From Pararhodobacter marinus (GTDB lineage Bacteria > Pseudomonadota > Alphaproteobacteria > Rhodobacterales > Rhodobacteraceae), in the NCBI RefSeq assembly GCF_003122215.1, contig NZ_QEYD01000007.1, positions 1 to 64,000 of the forward strand: DNA of 64,000 nt. Reading direction: 5' to 3'. The notes under the pieces were generated by a model. It made no database searches. It saw only the letters and a list, made by a program, of their open reading frames with translations, and was not told the DNA's origin. A program made the translations under genes and the position numbers. Below are positions 26,592 through 33,379 of this stretch, in pieces (within the stretch, counting starts at the first letter, position 1; the number at the start of each line of letters is the position of its first letter).

Positions 26592-27028
26592 TGACAGACG
26601 ATACCGACCTGCGCCTGATCGCGGCGCTCAGACGCGACGGCCGCGCGGGGCTCGCCACGCTTGCCGCCGATCTGGGGCTGAGCCGAAACACCCTGCGCGC
26701 GCGGCTGAACCGGCTGATCGAGACGGGCGAGATCCAGGGCTTCACGGTGCTGACCCGTTCGGACCTGGCCGAAAGCCCGGTGCGCGCGCTGATGATGGTG
26801 GCGATCGAAGGCAGCGGGACGGATCGTGTGGTGGGGCGGATGCTGACGCATCCGGCGGTGCGCGCGGTGCATGCGACGACCGGACGCTGGGACGTGATCG
26901 TGGATCTGGCGACCCACAGCCTCGCGCAGCTCGACGAGACCCTCTCGCGGATCCGCAAGCTCGACGCGGTCACGCAATCGGAGACGCATCTGCTGATGTC
27001 CACCCGGCGCGCCGCGCCACCGCGGTAG
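26591..27028 (+). CDS. Lrp/AsnC-family regulator of the arginase operon
   Basis: A 145-residue feast/famine regulator: N-terminal HTH DLRLIAALRRDGRAGLATLAADLGLSRNTLRARLNRLIETGEI (about 5-50) and the C-terminal RAM ligand domain (about 65-140). It is divergent from rocF-ocd with a 119-base gap, the usual place for an ArgR-type AsnC activator of arginine breakdown. The ATG overlaps the third phased repeat, so bound protein would block its own translation start region or promoter, suggesting autoregulation. Confidence 0.85.
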   Translation: MTDDTDLRLIAALRRDGRAGLATLAADLGLSRNTLRARLNRLIETGEIQGFTVLTRSDLAESPVRALMMVAIEGSGTDRVVGRMLTHPAVRAVHATTGRWDVIVDLATHSLAQLDETLSRIRKLDAVTQSETHLLMSTRRAAPPR

Positions 27029-27039
27029 TGACGGCCCTC

Positions 27040-27054
27040 ATTGATTTGATACTG
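27040..27054 (+). repeat. 15-base direct repeat, left copy
   Basis: ATTGATTTGATACTG, identical to 29895-29909. It lies 11 bases after the Lrp stop codon. It could be a target-site or attachment duplication, or a transposase binding site at the end of the element. Confidence 0.7.
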
Positions 27055-27099
27055 GCCGAAAATTTTTACAAGTTAAATCAGTTGCTTGAAAAATAGGAG

Positions 27100-27118
27100 A
27101 ATCAATAGGTTTGATGCC
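27100..27118 (+). repeat. Inverted repeat, left copy
   Basis: AATCAATAGGTTTGATGCC matches the reverse complement of 29883-29901 at 17 of 19 positions. Probably an end-binding site of the Mu-like transposase. Confidence 0.65.
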
Positions 27119-27194
27119 GATCAGCCCTTTTGGGGGGGCGAAGATGGGTTTGTCAGCAATTCTTGCAGAAAATTTGGCAGTGTTTTCAATGGGG

Positions 27195-27227
27195 CGTTGC
27201 GCAACGTGTGGCGCGATCACGCCACAC
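27195..27227. repeat. Two adjacent palindromes inside the left end
   Basis: CGTTGCGCAACG (27195-27206) is a perfect 12-base palindrome. GTGTGGCG-N6-CGCCACAC (27206-27227) is a perfect 8-bp inverted repeat sharing its first base. They lie between the element end and the repressor stop codon. They may be a repressor terminator or protein-binding sites; no U tract follows. Confidence 0.45.
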
Positions 27228-27254
27228 GCCACACCTGATAGCGTAAGGTTTTGG

Positions 27255-27782
27255 CTATTGTGTGGAGCTTGGAGACGTCATTCGGGAGACCCGATCTCGC
27301 ACCATTTCCTGAATACGTTCGGCTCGTTGCTGCCGCCATGTCAGCAGGTCTTCCTTCGTCGTTCCGACGACGGCAAGTTCCCTTGCCTGTTCACCGGCGC
27401 GTGCGCTGAGGTCAGCTGCCCAAACCTCTAGCTCTAGTCCGAGGATGTTGCCATCTTCGACCACTCTACCGTCGGAGCCTTCACTGTGACGCACGATGGT
27501 CTCCGCGAGCGTCATCACGGCGTTGTAGGCAGTTTTCTCTGCGATAAGCTCGATTCCCTCCCCAGCGGTGTCTGCGCCCAGAACCAACCAATCGAGTGAG
27601 ACGCCGAGGCCCTTTGCCAAAGCGCATACAGCATCGAAACCCGGCAAGCTCGCTCCTGATCGAAGCATGTATTTGTCTAAAGTGCGCTTCGGAATCCCGG
27701 TTCTTTCAGCCATATCGGCTACTGTCCAACCGTTCTTGTCGCGGAGTTCGCGCAGTTTCGAGGCGAGGTCCAGCATCCGCAT
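27255..27782 (-). CDS. Mu-like phage repressor (HTH_3 type)
   Basis: A 175-residue protein with an N-terminal lambda-repressor-like HTH (SKLRELRDKNGWTVADMAERTGIPKRTLDKYM, about 7-40, then GVSLDWLVLG). The C-terminal helical part is of unknown type. GAAGAG precedes the ATG. It is transcribed leftwards and diverges from the Ner-like gene, like the c repressor of Mu. Two operator-like repeats lie in the gap. It probably keeps the early operon silent. Confidence 0.8.
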   Translation of the reverse strand: MRMLDLASKLRELRDKNGWTVADMAERTGIPKRTLDKYMLRSGASLPGFDAVCALAKGLGVSLDWLVLGADTAGEGIELIAEKTAYNAVMTLAETIVRHSEGSDGRVVEDGNILGLELEVWAADLSARAGEQARELAVVGTTKEDLLTWRQQRAERIQEMVRDRVSRMTSPSSTQ

Positions 27783-27797
27783 CTCTTCTTGGCAGAG

Positions 27798-27833
27798 CCC
27801 AAATTAGGGTATTAAAATCTCCCAAATCTGGGT
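27798..27833. promoter_or_regulatory. Two copies of CCCAAATYNGGGT, candidate repressor operators
   Basis: CCCAAATTAGGGT (27798-27810) and CCCAAATCTGGGT (27821-27833) are 23 bases apart in the AT-rich gap between the divergent repressor and Ner-like genes. Each has a CCC...GGG dyad. The arrangement matches phage early operators. Confidence 0.6.
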
Positions 27834-27844
27834 TATTCTTATCC

Positions 27845-28057
27845 GTGAGAAGCGTATCAGCAATTGGCAGGTCTGACCACCGCCTTGCGCAGGTGCGGGC
27901 GGGCTTTGTCGGCCGCGGCACAAGCTTGCATGCTTGGTGCAAGAACAATGGCGTCGATACCGCAAATGCGCGCAAGGCACTGGCCGGACGATGGATCGGC
28001 CCCAAGGCAACTGAACTGGTAGAAAAGCTTCAGCACGCGGCAGGTGTGACGGAATGA
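27845..28057 (+). CDS. Ner-like small DNA-binding protein
   Basis: A 70-residue basic protein starting with GTG: HRLAQVRAGFVGRGTSLHAWCKNNGVDTANARKALAGRWIGPKATELVEKLQHAAG. It has the size, helical pattern and position (first rightward gene after the repressor) of Mu Ner or similar early regulators. The stop overlaps the next start by 4 bases (ATGA), so it is translated as one operon with the A-B fusion. The start is not supported by a good binding site. Confidence 0.6.
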   Translation: MRSVSAIGRSDHRLAQVRAGFVGRGTSLHAWCKNNGVDTANARKALAGRWIGPKATELVEKLQHAAGVTE

Positions 28058-29271
28058 TTGGCGTACAGGTCCGTCAGTTGCTTGGCACGAGCGGGATCCC
28101 GGTAGATCGGAGGCATGCCGGGACCTGGCTGCGCGTCAGGGGGGTGAAGACCTTCAAGGTTCCATCTCGCGGCGGTGACGCTGATGCGGTCCTGCTGTCC
28201 GACCTGCCGGAGGCGGTACGGCAAGAGTACCTGTTGAAGCATATCAACGGGCAAGAGCTTGACCCTGGCACCTATGACGACGCGGCGCACGAGGGGTTCC
28301 TGCAAGCCTGTGTCAGTCGTCGCGAGCGTGCCGAGCGCAAGGCCGAGGTCGCGCGCTTTCTGGTGGCGATGGGGCCGGGTGTGAAGTGGCCGGACCGGCT
28401 GCGGCTGGTGCATGCGAAATTCGGCGTGATGGGGCATTCACAGCCCCGTTTGAAAGCCCTTCTGACGCGGCTCAAGGGGGTTGAAGCCCGCCTCTCAGAA
28501 GAGACGAACATGGCACAGCATCTGCGGATTGCCAATGCCGATTTCCGCCCACGGCGACCGGGCGACTTTGCGCATACCGAGACGGCGCAGGACATCTTGC
28601 ACAGCCTTGAAATGTTGCGGCATCGGCAGGAGCCGAGCGTCGCGATGATTGCCGGCGCACCGGGTGTCGGGAAAACCAAGGCACTGCAAAGCTTTCTGTC
28701 GGCACTTGGACATGACGCCTTCAGATTGGAAGTTGCCAATGGTGAAGGCCGGCCAAGCGGCGTTGCCTATTCGCTGCTGAGGGCGTTTGGTGCCCAGGGT
28801 AATGGCATGAGTCTTCCGGCCATGAAGGAAGCGCTTGTCGGATACATCGGTCGGGGGCGAATGGTGGCTCTTGACGACGCGCACAACCTGCAACCACAAG
28901 GCGCGGATTGGGTCGCGGCGCTGGCGCGCGATGGCGAATTTAATCTGGTGCTGTGCGGCGGCCTTGAACTGCAGCATCAGGTCAACAAGATCGCCTCGCT
29001 TCGCAGCCGGGTGCATGCAAGCCGTCCGGTGTGCATCAAACGCGTGAGACGCGCGGACGTGGCGGCTTTGGTCGAGGGCACCGCATTTGCGACCGATGCG
29101 GCAATCAAGGCGCTACATGCCGTAGCACCGTTCCACGGCGGCGGGCTTCGCAATGTCCAAGCCGCGATGGATCAAGCGGCGCTCTTTTCTGGAAATGACT
29201 GCCCCACGCTGGAGCATCTGTCGTGGGCGATCCGCGATCTGAAATTCGTGCCGAATGGAGGTGACGCATGA
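28054..29271 (+). CDS. Fusion of MuA N-terminal DNA-binding region with MuB-like ATPase
   Basis: A 405-residue hybrid. Residues 1-60 (VRQLLGTSGIPVDRRHAGTWLRVRG, then SDLPEAVRQEYL) resemble the Mu-type HTH of transposase A. Residues about 90-145 (ERAERKAEVARFLVAMGP ... LKALLTRLKGVE) resemble the following helical domain just before the catalytic core. From Met153 the protein is MuB-like: AAA+ Walker A GAPGVGKT at 201-208, Walker B MVALDD at about 270-275, LVLCGGLELQ as sensor 1. The whole DDE integrase core is absent, and the join is in frame, as if a deletion ended just before the original B start (ATG at 28510 with AGAAGAGA upstream). It cannot cut DNA itself. It could bind the ends and ATP-dependently influence target choice or immunity. 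Confidence 0.75.
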   Translation: MIGVQVRQLLGTSGIPVDRRHAGTWLRVRGVKTFKVPSRGGDADAVLLSDLPEAVRQEYLLKHINGQELDPGTYDDAAHEGFLQACVSRRERAERKAEVARFLVAMGPGVKWPDRLRLVHAKFGVMGHSQPRLKALLTRLKGVEARLSEETNMAQHLRIANADFRPRRPGDFAHTETAQDILHSLEMLRHRQEPSVAMIAGAPGVGKTKALQSFLSALGHDAFRLEVANGEGRPSGVAYSLLRAFGAQGNGMSLPAMKEALVGYIGRGRMVALDDAHNLQPQGADWVAALARDGEFNLVLCGGLELQHQVNKIASLRSRVHASRPVCIKRVRRADVAALVEGTAFATDAAIKALHAVAPFHGGGLRNVQAAMDQAALFSGNDCPTLEHLSWAIRDLKFVPNGGDA

Positions 29272-29341
29272 GCACGGTTAAGCTGGCAATTCAGATTCGG
29301 CTGGAACAATCCTCTTTGCCCATCGCGCCGCACGCGGCTGG

Positions 29342-29482
29342 ATGCCCAGACGTGTTCCCCTGGCAAATGCATGGCTTTCGGCCATGCTGGCGTGGCAAGG
29401 GCTGCCGGTGAGCGATATCGCCCGCAAACTGCGCGTGACTGACGTAACAGTGCGCAAGATGCTCAAGGAGCAGCGCGAATGA
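29342..29482 (+). CDS. Small HTH protein of the Mu-like element
   Basis: A 46-residue frame, MPRRVPLANAWLSAMLAWQG then LPVSDIARKLRVTDVTVRKMLKEQRE, the second half being a clear helix-turn-helix. A different frame starts at 29268 overlapping the fusion stop (ATGA) and gives MSTVKLAIQIRLEQSS. The two may be halves of one gene broken by a frameshift near 29340. It ends overlapping the next start (ATGA). Confidence 0.5.
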   Translation: MPRRVPLANAWLSAMLAWQGLPVSDIARKLRVTDVTVRKMLKEQRE

Positions 29483-29721
29483 CTCCCGCCGCGCGCAACG
29501 CTTTACAGCGGGCCATTACCGCCAGTCGTGCCGCGCGCCTGACTCTGGTGGACTTGGAAAGCACTGCTTCACGCGCCCTTGAAGAGGGTATTGAAGGCCC
29601 CCTCTTGACGACCTGCCCGCAGCCGCCGCCCACCGCCGCGCTCACCGCCCCGGAGTGCCGTCGAAACTGGCGACGGACCCTGAATTGCAGGCTTTCGTCC
29701 TCGCCCGCATCGACACGCTGA
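29479..29721 (+). CDS. Short uncharacterised ORF of the Mu-like element
   Basis: An 80-codon frame, MTPAARNALQRAITASRAAR at its start, that overlaps the previous stop and the next gene. The first 40 residues look helical and coding-like. The rest is Pro/Arg-rich and probably out of frame, so the true gene may be shorter or frameshifted into the next one. No function can be assigned. Confidence 0.35.
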   Translation: MTPAARNALQRAITASRAARLTLVDLESTASRALEEGIEGPLLTTCPQPPPTAALTAPECRRNWRRTLNCRLSSSPASTR

Positions 29722-29846
29722 CCTTTAGCCAGATCACGGCTGAGGTCACCGCCAGCTTCCCGCCCGAGCGCCGCATCAGCCGCTCGTCGCTGCACCGCTG
29801 GTGGCACCGTCATGGCCGCCACCTCGCAAACCTCAACCACCTCTGA
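29655..29846 (+). CDS. Mu gp27-like small protein
   Basis: A 63-residue frame starting with GTG: SKLATDPELQAFVLARIDTLTFSQITAEVTASFPPERRISRSSLHRWWHRHGRH. The pattern (helix, TFSQI, then an HTH-like RSSLHRWWHR) resembles the DUF3486/gp27 type found before the large terminase in Mu-like phages. If so, this is a late gene left next to early genes after loss of everything between. The identification is tentative. Confidence 0.45.
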   Translation: MPSKLATDPELQAFVLARIDTLTFSQITAEVTASFPPERRISRSSLHRWWHRHGRHLANLNHL

Positions 29847-29882
29847 TCAGCCGTTCCCAGCAAATCCCGCAAATCGCCAGTT

Positions 29883-29901
29883 GGTATCAGACCTATTGAT
29901 T
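29883..29901 (-). repeat. Inverted repeat, right copy
   Basis: The reverse complement AATCAATAGGTCTGATACC pairs with 27100-27118 (17 of 19). A local dyad GTATCA-N12-TGATAC (29884-29907) overlaps it and the right direct repeat. Confidence 0.65.
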
Positions 29902-29909
29902 TGATACTG
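29895..29909 (+). repeat. 15-base direct repeat, right copy
   Basis: ATTGATTTGATACTG, identical to 27040-27054. It overlaps the right inverted repeat by 7 bases. Confidence 0.7.
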
Positions 29910-29952
29910 ACAGATCTGATGAATGCACACAGGTAGCCCGCAAGAACAGGAA

Positions 29953-30098
29953 GGGGGGCTCTGCCCCCCTCGCGCTGCGCGCTCACCCCCCGGGATATTT
30001 CCGGCGTAAAGATGCGCGGTTAACGCAAACTTAACGCCCCGTCTTTGTTCCTTAAATATCCTCGGGGGTGTCCAGAGGGGGCAGACAGCCCCCTCTGG
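29953..30098. terminator. Hairpins with the ATATTT-GG-CAAAG tail motif, both orientations
   Basis: GGGGGGC-TCT-GCCCCCC (29953-29969) is followed on the plus strand by ATATTTCCGG and AAAGATG (to 30014). Facing it, an 11-bp stem CCAGAGGGGGC / GCCCCCTCTGG (30072-30098), 41 bases past the hisE stop, is followed on the minus strand by ATATTTAAGG and CAAAGACG (to 30040). The right hairpin is the likely terminator of hisF-hisE. The left one has no complete gene ahead of it except the Mu-like remnant, so it may be the old terminator of the gene before the insertion. Confidence 0.6.
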
Positions 30099-30139
30099 CC
30101 CCGGCCCGCCACGGGACCGGCGCCGGAGGATGCGCGGCG

Positions 30140-30451
30140 TCAGCCGCGGGCGGCTTTCTCGGCGATGCCCGAGACACCTTCGCGGCGCTCGAGTTCGGCC
30201 TCGATATCGGCGAGCGACACATCACGGGCCGCGCACATGACGAGCAGGTGGAACAGCACATCCGCCGCTTCCGAGGCCAGCTTCTCGCGGTCGCCCTTCA
30301 CCGCCTCGATGATCGCCTCGACCGATTCCTCGCCGAATTTCTCGGCACATTTCTCGGGCCCCTTGGCAAGGAGCTTGGCGGTCCAGCTGGTTTCGGGGTC
30401 GGCGCCCTTGCGGGTTTCGATGGTGGCGGCAAGGCGGTGGATGGCGCTCAT
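30140..30451 (-). CDS. hisE: Phosphoribosyl-ATP diphosphatase
   Basis: A 103-residue all-helical MazG-like enzyme for the second step of histidine synthesis (PR-ATP to PR-AMP). Seen: KKxxEE-like metal ligands in [14 protein letters not shown] and [13 protein letters not shown]. It overlaps the hisF stop by 4 bases on the same strand, so the two are co-translated; this hisF-hisE order at the end of the his operon is common in alphaproteobacteria. Confidence 0.94.
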   Translation of the reverse strand: MSAIHRLAATIETRKGADPETSWTAKLLAKGPEKCAEKFGEESVEAIIEAVKGDREKLASEAADVLFHLLVMCAARDVSLADIEAELERREGVSGIAEKAARG

Positions 30452-31209
30452 GACAGTCTCACGGGAATGCCGGCGGCGGCCATATGGGCCTTGGCCTCGC
30501 CGATCGTATAGGTGCCGAAATGGAAGATCGACGCGGCCAGCACGGCCGAGGCCTTGCCCTCGGTCACGCCCTCGACGAGGTGATCGAGGGTCCCGACCCC
30601 GCCCGAGGCGATGACCGGAACGTCGACGGCCTCGGCGATGGCGCGGGTGAGCGGCAGGTTGAAGCCCGCCTTGGTGCCGTCGCGGTCCATCGAGGTCAGC
30701 AGGATCTCGCCCGCGCCCTTCGCGGCCACGGTGCGGGCGAACTCGACCGCGTCGATGCCCGTGGTCTTGCGGCCGCCATGGGTGAAGATTTCCCAGCGGC
30801 CGGGTTCCACCGTCTTCGCGTCGATGGCGCAGACGATACACTGGCTGCCGAAGCGGTCGGCGGCCTCGGCGATCACATCCGGATTGGCAACGGCCGCCGA
30901 GTTGAAGCTCACCTTGTCCGCCCCTGCCAGCAGAAGCGCGCGCACGTCGTGATGCGTGCGCACCCCGCCACCCACGGTCAGCGGCATGAAGCATTGCTCG
31001 GCCGTGCGGGTCACGAGGTCGAACATCGTACCGCGGTTTTCATGCGTGGCGTGGATATCGAGGAAGCACAGCTCGTCCGCCCCCGCCGCGTCATAGGCCT
31101 TGGCCGCTTCGACCGGGTCGCCCGCGTCGATCAGGTTGACGAAGTTCACGCCCTTGACGACGCGGCCATCGGCCACGTCCAGGCAAGGGATGATGCGGGT
31201 TTTCAGCAT
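30448..31209 (-). CDS. hisF: Imidazole glycerol phosphate synthase, cyclase subunit
   Basis: A 253-residue TIM barrel forming IGP and AICAR with HisH. The two catalytic aspartates are in [15 protein letters not shown] (near residue 10) and [12 protein letters not shown] (near 130); phosphate loops are at VIASGGVG and [11 protein letters not shown] at 31209 was chosen over a GTG two codons earlier because AAGAG stands at a better distance. It is followed by hisE. The hisH/hisA genes are not in the window. Confidence 0.95.
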   Translation of the reverse strand: MLKTRIIPCLDVADGRVVKGVNFVNLIDAGDPVEAAKAYDAAGADELCFLDIHATHENRGTMFDLVTRTAEQCFMPLTVGGGVRTHHDVRALLLAGADKVSFNSAAVANPDVIAEAADRFGSQCIVCAIDAKTVEPGRWEIFTHGGRKTTGIDAVEFARTVAAKGAGEILLTSMDRDGTKAGFNLPLTRAIAEAVDVPVIASGGVGTLDHLVEGVTEGKASAVLAASIFHFGTYTIGEAKAHMAAAGIPVRLS

Positions 31210-31348
31210 GGCCACGCTCTTTGGTCTTGCAGGGCTGTCGATCCTTCCCTAGCGCCCCGTGCCGCCGGGGGAAAGGGCTGATGCGGCTTTCGCGGGAGCG
31301 GGCCGGGCGCGATTTACACGTCAGGGACGAGCGGCTAAACCACGCGGC

Positions 31349-31783
31349 ATGGTCTCCGTGCTGTCCCCTTCCCGCTCCGCTCCGTTTCGCGCGTTCCTGC
31401 GCGCGGCTCCGCTGGCTTTGCTGGCCGCCTGTGCTGCGCCCGCTCCCGCCCCCGAACCTGCGCCCGATGCGGTCGACCGGATCGCCGCCGAATGCGCGCT
31501 TCTGGAGCGCGCCGAGACGATGATCGGGGCCGCCGGCCAGACCGCCCCTTCCGGCCTGCGCGAAGGCTGTCCGGGCGTGAGCGCGCGCGACACCCGCGCG
31601 CTGGACGAGCAGATGGCTTCCCTGCGCGCGGCGACCGGAGCGCCCTTGCCGCCGGGGGTGCAGCCGGGCAGCCGGGCCGAGACGGTCTATCGCCGGATGA
31701 TCACCCGCGGCGTCCCGGTGTCGTTGGCCCGGCAGCTGACCGGCGATCCGCTCTTTGCGATCGCGTCGCACAGCGCTACCTGA
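31349..31783 (+). CDS. Uncharacterised lipoprotein
   Basis: A 144-residue protein with an N-terminal hydrophobic signal ending in a lipobox, LLAAC (Cys about residue 28), then a Pro/Ala linker. A soluble domain of about 100 residues follows, with two cysteines (AECALLERAE and LREGCPGVSA) that could pair. I do not recognise the family. It is divergent from hisF and 76 bases before a small membrane protein gene. Confidence 0.6.
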   Translation: MVSVLSPSRSAPFRAFLRAAPLALLAACAAPAPAPEPAPDAVDRIAAECALLERAETMIGAAGQTAPSGLREGCPGVSARDTRALDEQMASLRAATGAPLPPGVQPGSRAETVYRRMITRGVPVSLARQLTGDPLFAIASHSAT

Positions 31784-31859
31784 GGACCGGATCGTCGCGG
31801 GGGCTGGACACCGCCGCCCGTGCGCGCCACTTTGAACCCGAACAGAACAGGCACCGATC

Positions 31860-32285
31860 ATGGCCCAACCGACCGCCCCCGCCCCGTCCTCGCTGATGCC
31901 CGTAGCCCTGATCCTGCTGATCTGGCACGGCCTTCTGGGCGCCGATTACGTGATCGCGCGTTTCGGACTGGGCGCGCAGGACTGGCCCGCGCTGATGCCG
32001 CTGATGCCGCTCGACGCGCTGTGGCTGCAGGTGACCTGGGCGCTGGGCGTCTGGCTGGGCGTGGTGGCCGCGATTTTCCTCGCGCTGCGCGACGATGCCT
32101 CGGTGCTGCTGTTCTTCGCCGCCTTCGCCTTCGAGGTTGCCGTGGGGATCGGCCTGTTTCTGGCCGCGCCGCCGGTGATGCTGTTGCCCGTGCCACTGCT
32201 GGCGGTCATCGCCGTCCTGGTGGTGATGCCGCTTTTCGGCTGGCTCTACGCCCGCGCCCAGAACCGGCGCGGCGTGCTGCACTGA
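31860..32285 (+). CDS. Small four-helix membrane protein, unknown function
   Basis: A 141-residue hydrophobic protein with four predicted helices (about 12-32, 55-75, 80-100, 106-128) and an aromatic loop, ADYVIARFGLGAQDWPALMPLMP, between the first two. No signal peptide motif and no known family. It may be a subunit-like or carrier protein. It ends 34 bases ahead of cysK and could be co-transcribed. Confidence 0.65.
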   Translation: MAQPTAPAPSSLMPVALILLIWHGLLGADYVIARFGLGAQDWPALMPLMPLDALWLQVTWALGVWLGVVAAIFLALRDDASVLLFFAAFAFEVAVGIGLFLAAPPVMLLPVPLLAVIAVLVVMPLFGWLYARAQNRRGVLH

Positions 32286-32319
32286 CCCTTCCTGTCCTGT
32301 CCGTGAAAGGATGACCCGC

Positions 32320-33342
32320 ATGATCCGCCGCAATCTTGCCGAGGCGATTGGCAACACGCCCCTGATCCGTCTGCGCAAGGCGAGCGAGGAAACCGGCTGC
32401 GAGATCCTCGGCAAGGCCGAGTTCCTCAATCCCGGCCAGTCGGTCAAGGACCGCGCCGCTTTGTTCATCATCCGCGACGCGGTGGCGAAAGGGCTTTTGA
32501 AACCCGGCGGCACCATCGTCGAGGGCACGGCGGGCAATACCGGGATCGGGCTGGCGCTGGTCGGGGCCTCGATGGGGTTCAAGACCGTCATCGTCATCCC
32601 CGAGACCCAGAGCCAGGAAAAGAAGGACATGTTGCGGCTGGCGGGCGCCGAGCTGGTGCAGGTGCCGGCGGTGCCTTACAAGGATCCGAACAATTACGTG
32701 AAATATTCGGGCCGTCTGGCCGAGGAACTGGCCAAGACCGAGCCCAACGGCGCGATCTGGGCCAACCAGTTCGACAACGTGGCGAACCGGCAGGCGCATG
32801 TCGAGACGACGGGCCCGGAAATTTGGTCGCAGACCGGCGGCGCCATCGACGGGTTCACCTGCGCCGTGGGGTCGGGCGGGACGCTGGCGGGCGTGGCCGA
32901 GGCGCTGCAGCCGCGCGGCGTGAAGATCGCGCTGTCCGATCCCGAGGGCGCGGGCATGTACAAGATCTATACCGGCGAGGAAAATCCCGGCAATTCCATC
33001 ACCGAGGGCATCGGCCAGGGCCGCGTGACTGCCAATCTGGAAGGCTTCACGCCGGATATGTCGTTCCGCATTCCCGACGCGGAATCGGTGCAGGTCTGCT
33101 TCGACCTGCTCGAGCATGAGGGCCTGTGCCTGGGCGGATCGTCGGGCGTGAACGTCGCGGGCGCGATGCGTCTGGCCAGGGAGATGGGGCCGGGCCACAC
33201 GATCGTGACGATCCTGTGCGATTATGGCACGCGCTATCAGTCCAAGCTGTTCAACCCCGAGTTCCTGAAGGGAAAGGGCCTGCCGGTGCCCGAATGGCTT
33301 GACCGCGCGCCCCTGCCCCTGCCAGTGATGTTCCAGGATTAA
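32320..33342 (+). CDS. cysK: Cysteine synthase A
   Basis: A 340-residue fold type II PLP enzyme, O-acetylserine plus sulfide to cysteine. The PLP lysine is in NPGQSVKDRAA, the substrate loop in EGTAGNTGIGLA, and the glycine-rich phosphate loop in GSGGTLAG. The ATG at 32320 has GAAAGG 9 bases upstream; an ATG three codons earlier sits directly on that site and is less likely. The C-terminal extension (after PEWLDRAPLP) is typical of the alphaproteobacterial CysK-like branch. Confidence 0.93.
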   Translation: MIRRNLAEAIGNTPLIRLRKASEETGCEILGKAEFLNPGQSVKDRAALFIIRDAVAKGLLKPGGTIVEGTAGNTGIGLALVGASMGFKTVIVIPETQSQEKKDMLRLAGAELVQVPAVPYKDPNNYVKYSGRLAEELAKTEPNGAIWANQFDNVANRQAHVETTGPEIWSQTGGAIDGFTCAVGSGGTLAGVAEALQPRGVKIALSDPEGAGMYKIYTGEENPGNSITEGIGQGRVTANLEGFTPDMSFRIPDAESVQVCFDLLEHEGLCLGGSSGVNVAGAMRLAREMGPGHTIVTILCDYGTRYQSKLFNPEFLKGKGLPVPEWLDRAPLPLPVMFQD

Positions 33343-33379
33343 CCGGAACGGGCGGCCCGGGTTTTTCGGGCCTGACACG

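Larger units (their letters stand above)
27040..29909 (+). mobile_element. Mu-like transposable phage remnant (about 2.9 kb)
   Basis: The block between the Lrp gene and the his region carries Mu-type genes in Mu order: repressor, Ner-like gene, an A-B fusion, then small late-gene-like frames. A 15-base direct repeat (ATTGATTTGATACTG) lies at each side (27040-27054, 29895-29909). Inside it are 19-base imperfect inverted repeats (27100-27118 and 29883-29901, AATCAATAGGTYTGATRCC). The left end also resembles the Mu left end (ATTGATT ... CGAAAA). The DDE catalytic core and all structural genes are missing, so the element should be non-autonomous. Exact boundaries are uncertain. Confidence 0.7.

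Noticed and set aside
27206-27227. CRISPR-like or toxin RNA structure
   Set aside because: Single hairpin only; no spaced repeats and no associated genes.
27040-29909. Phage attachment by tyrosine integrase into a tRNA
   Set aside because: No integrase and no tRNA gene overlap the 15-base repeats; the genes are Mu-type.
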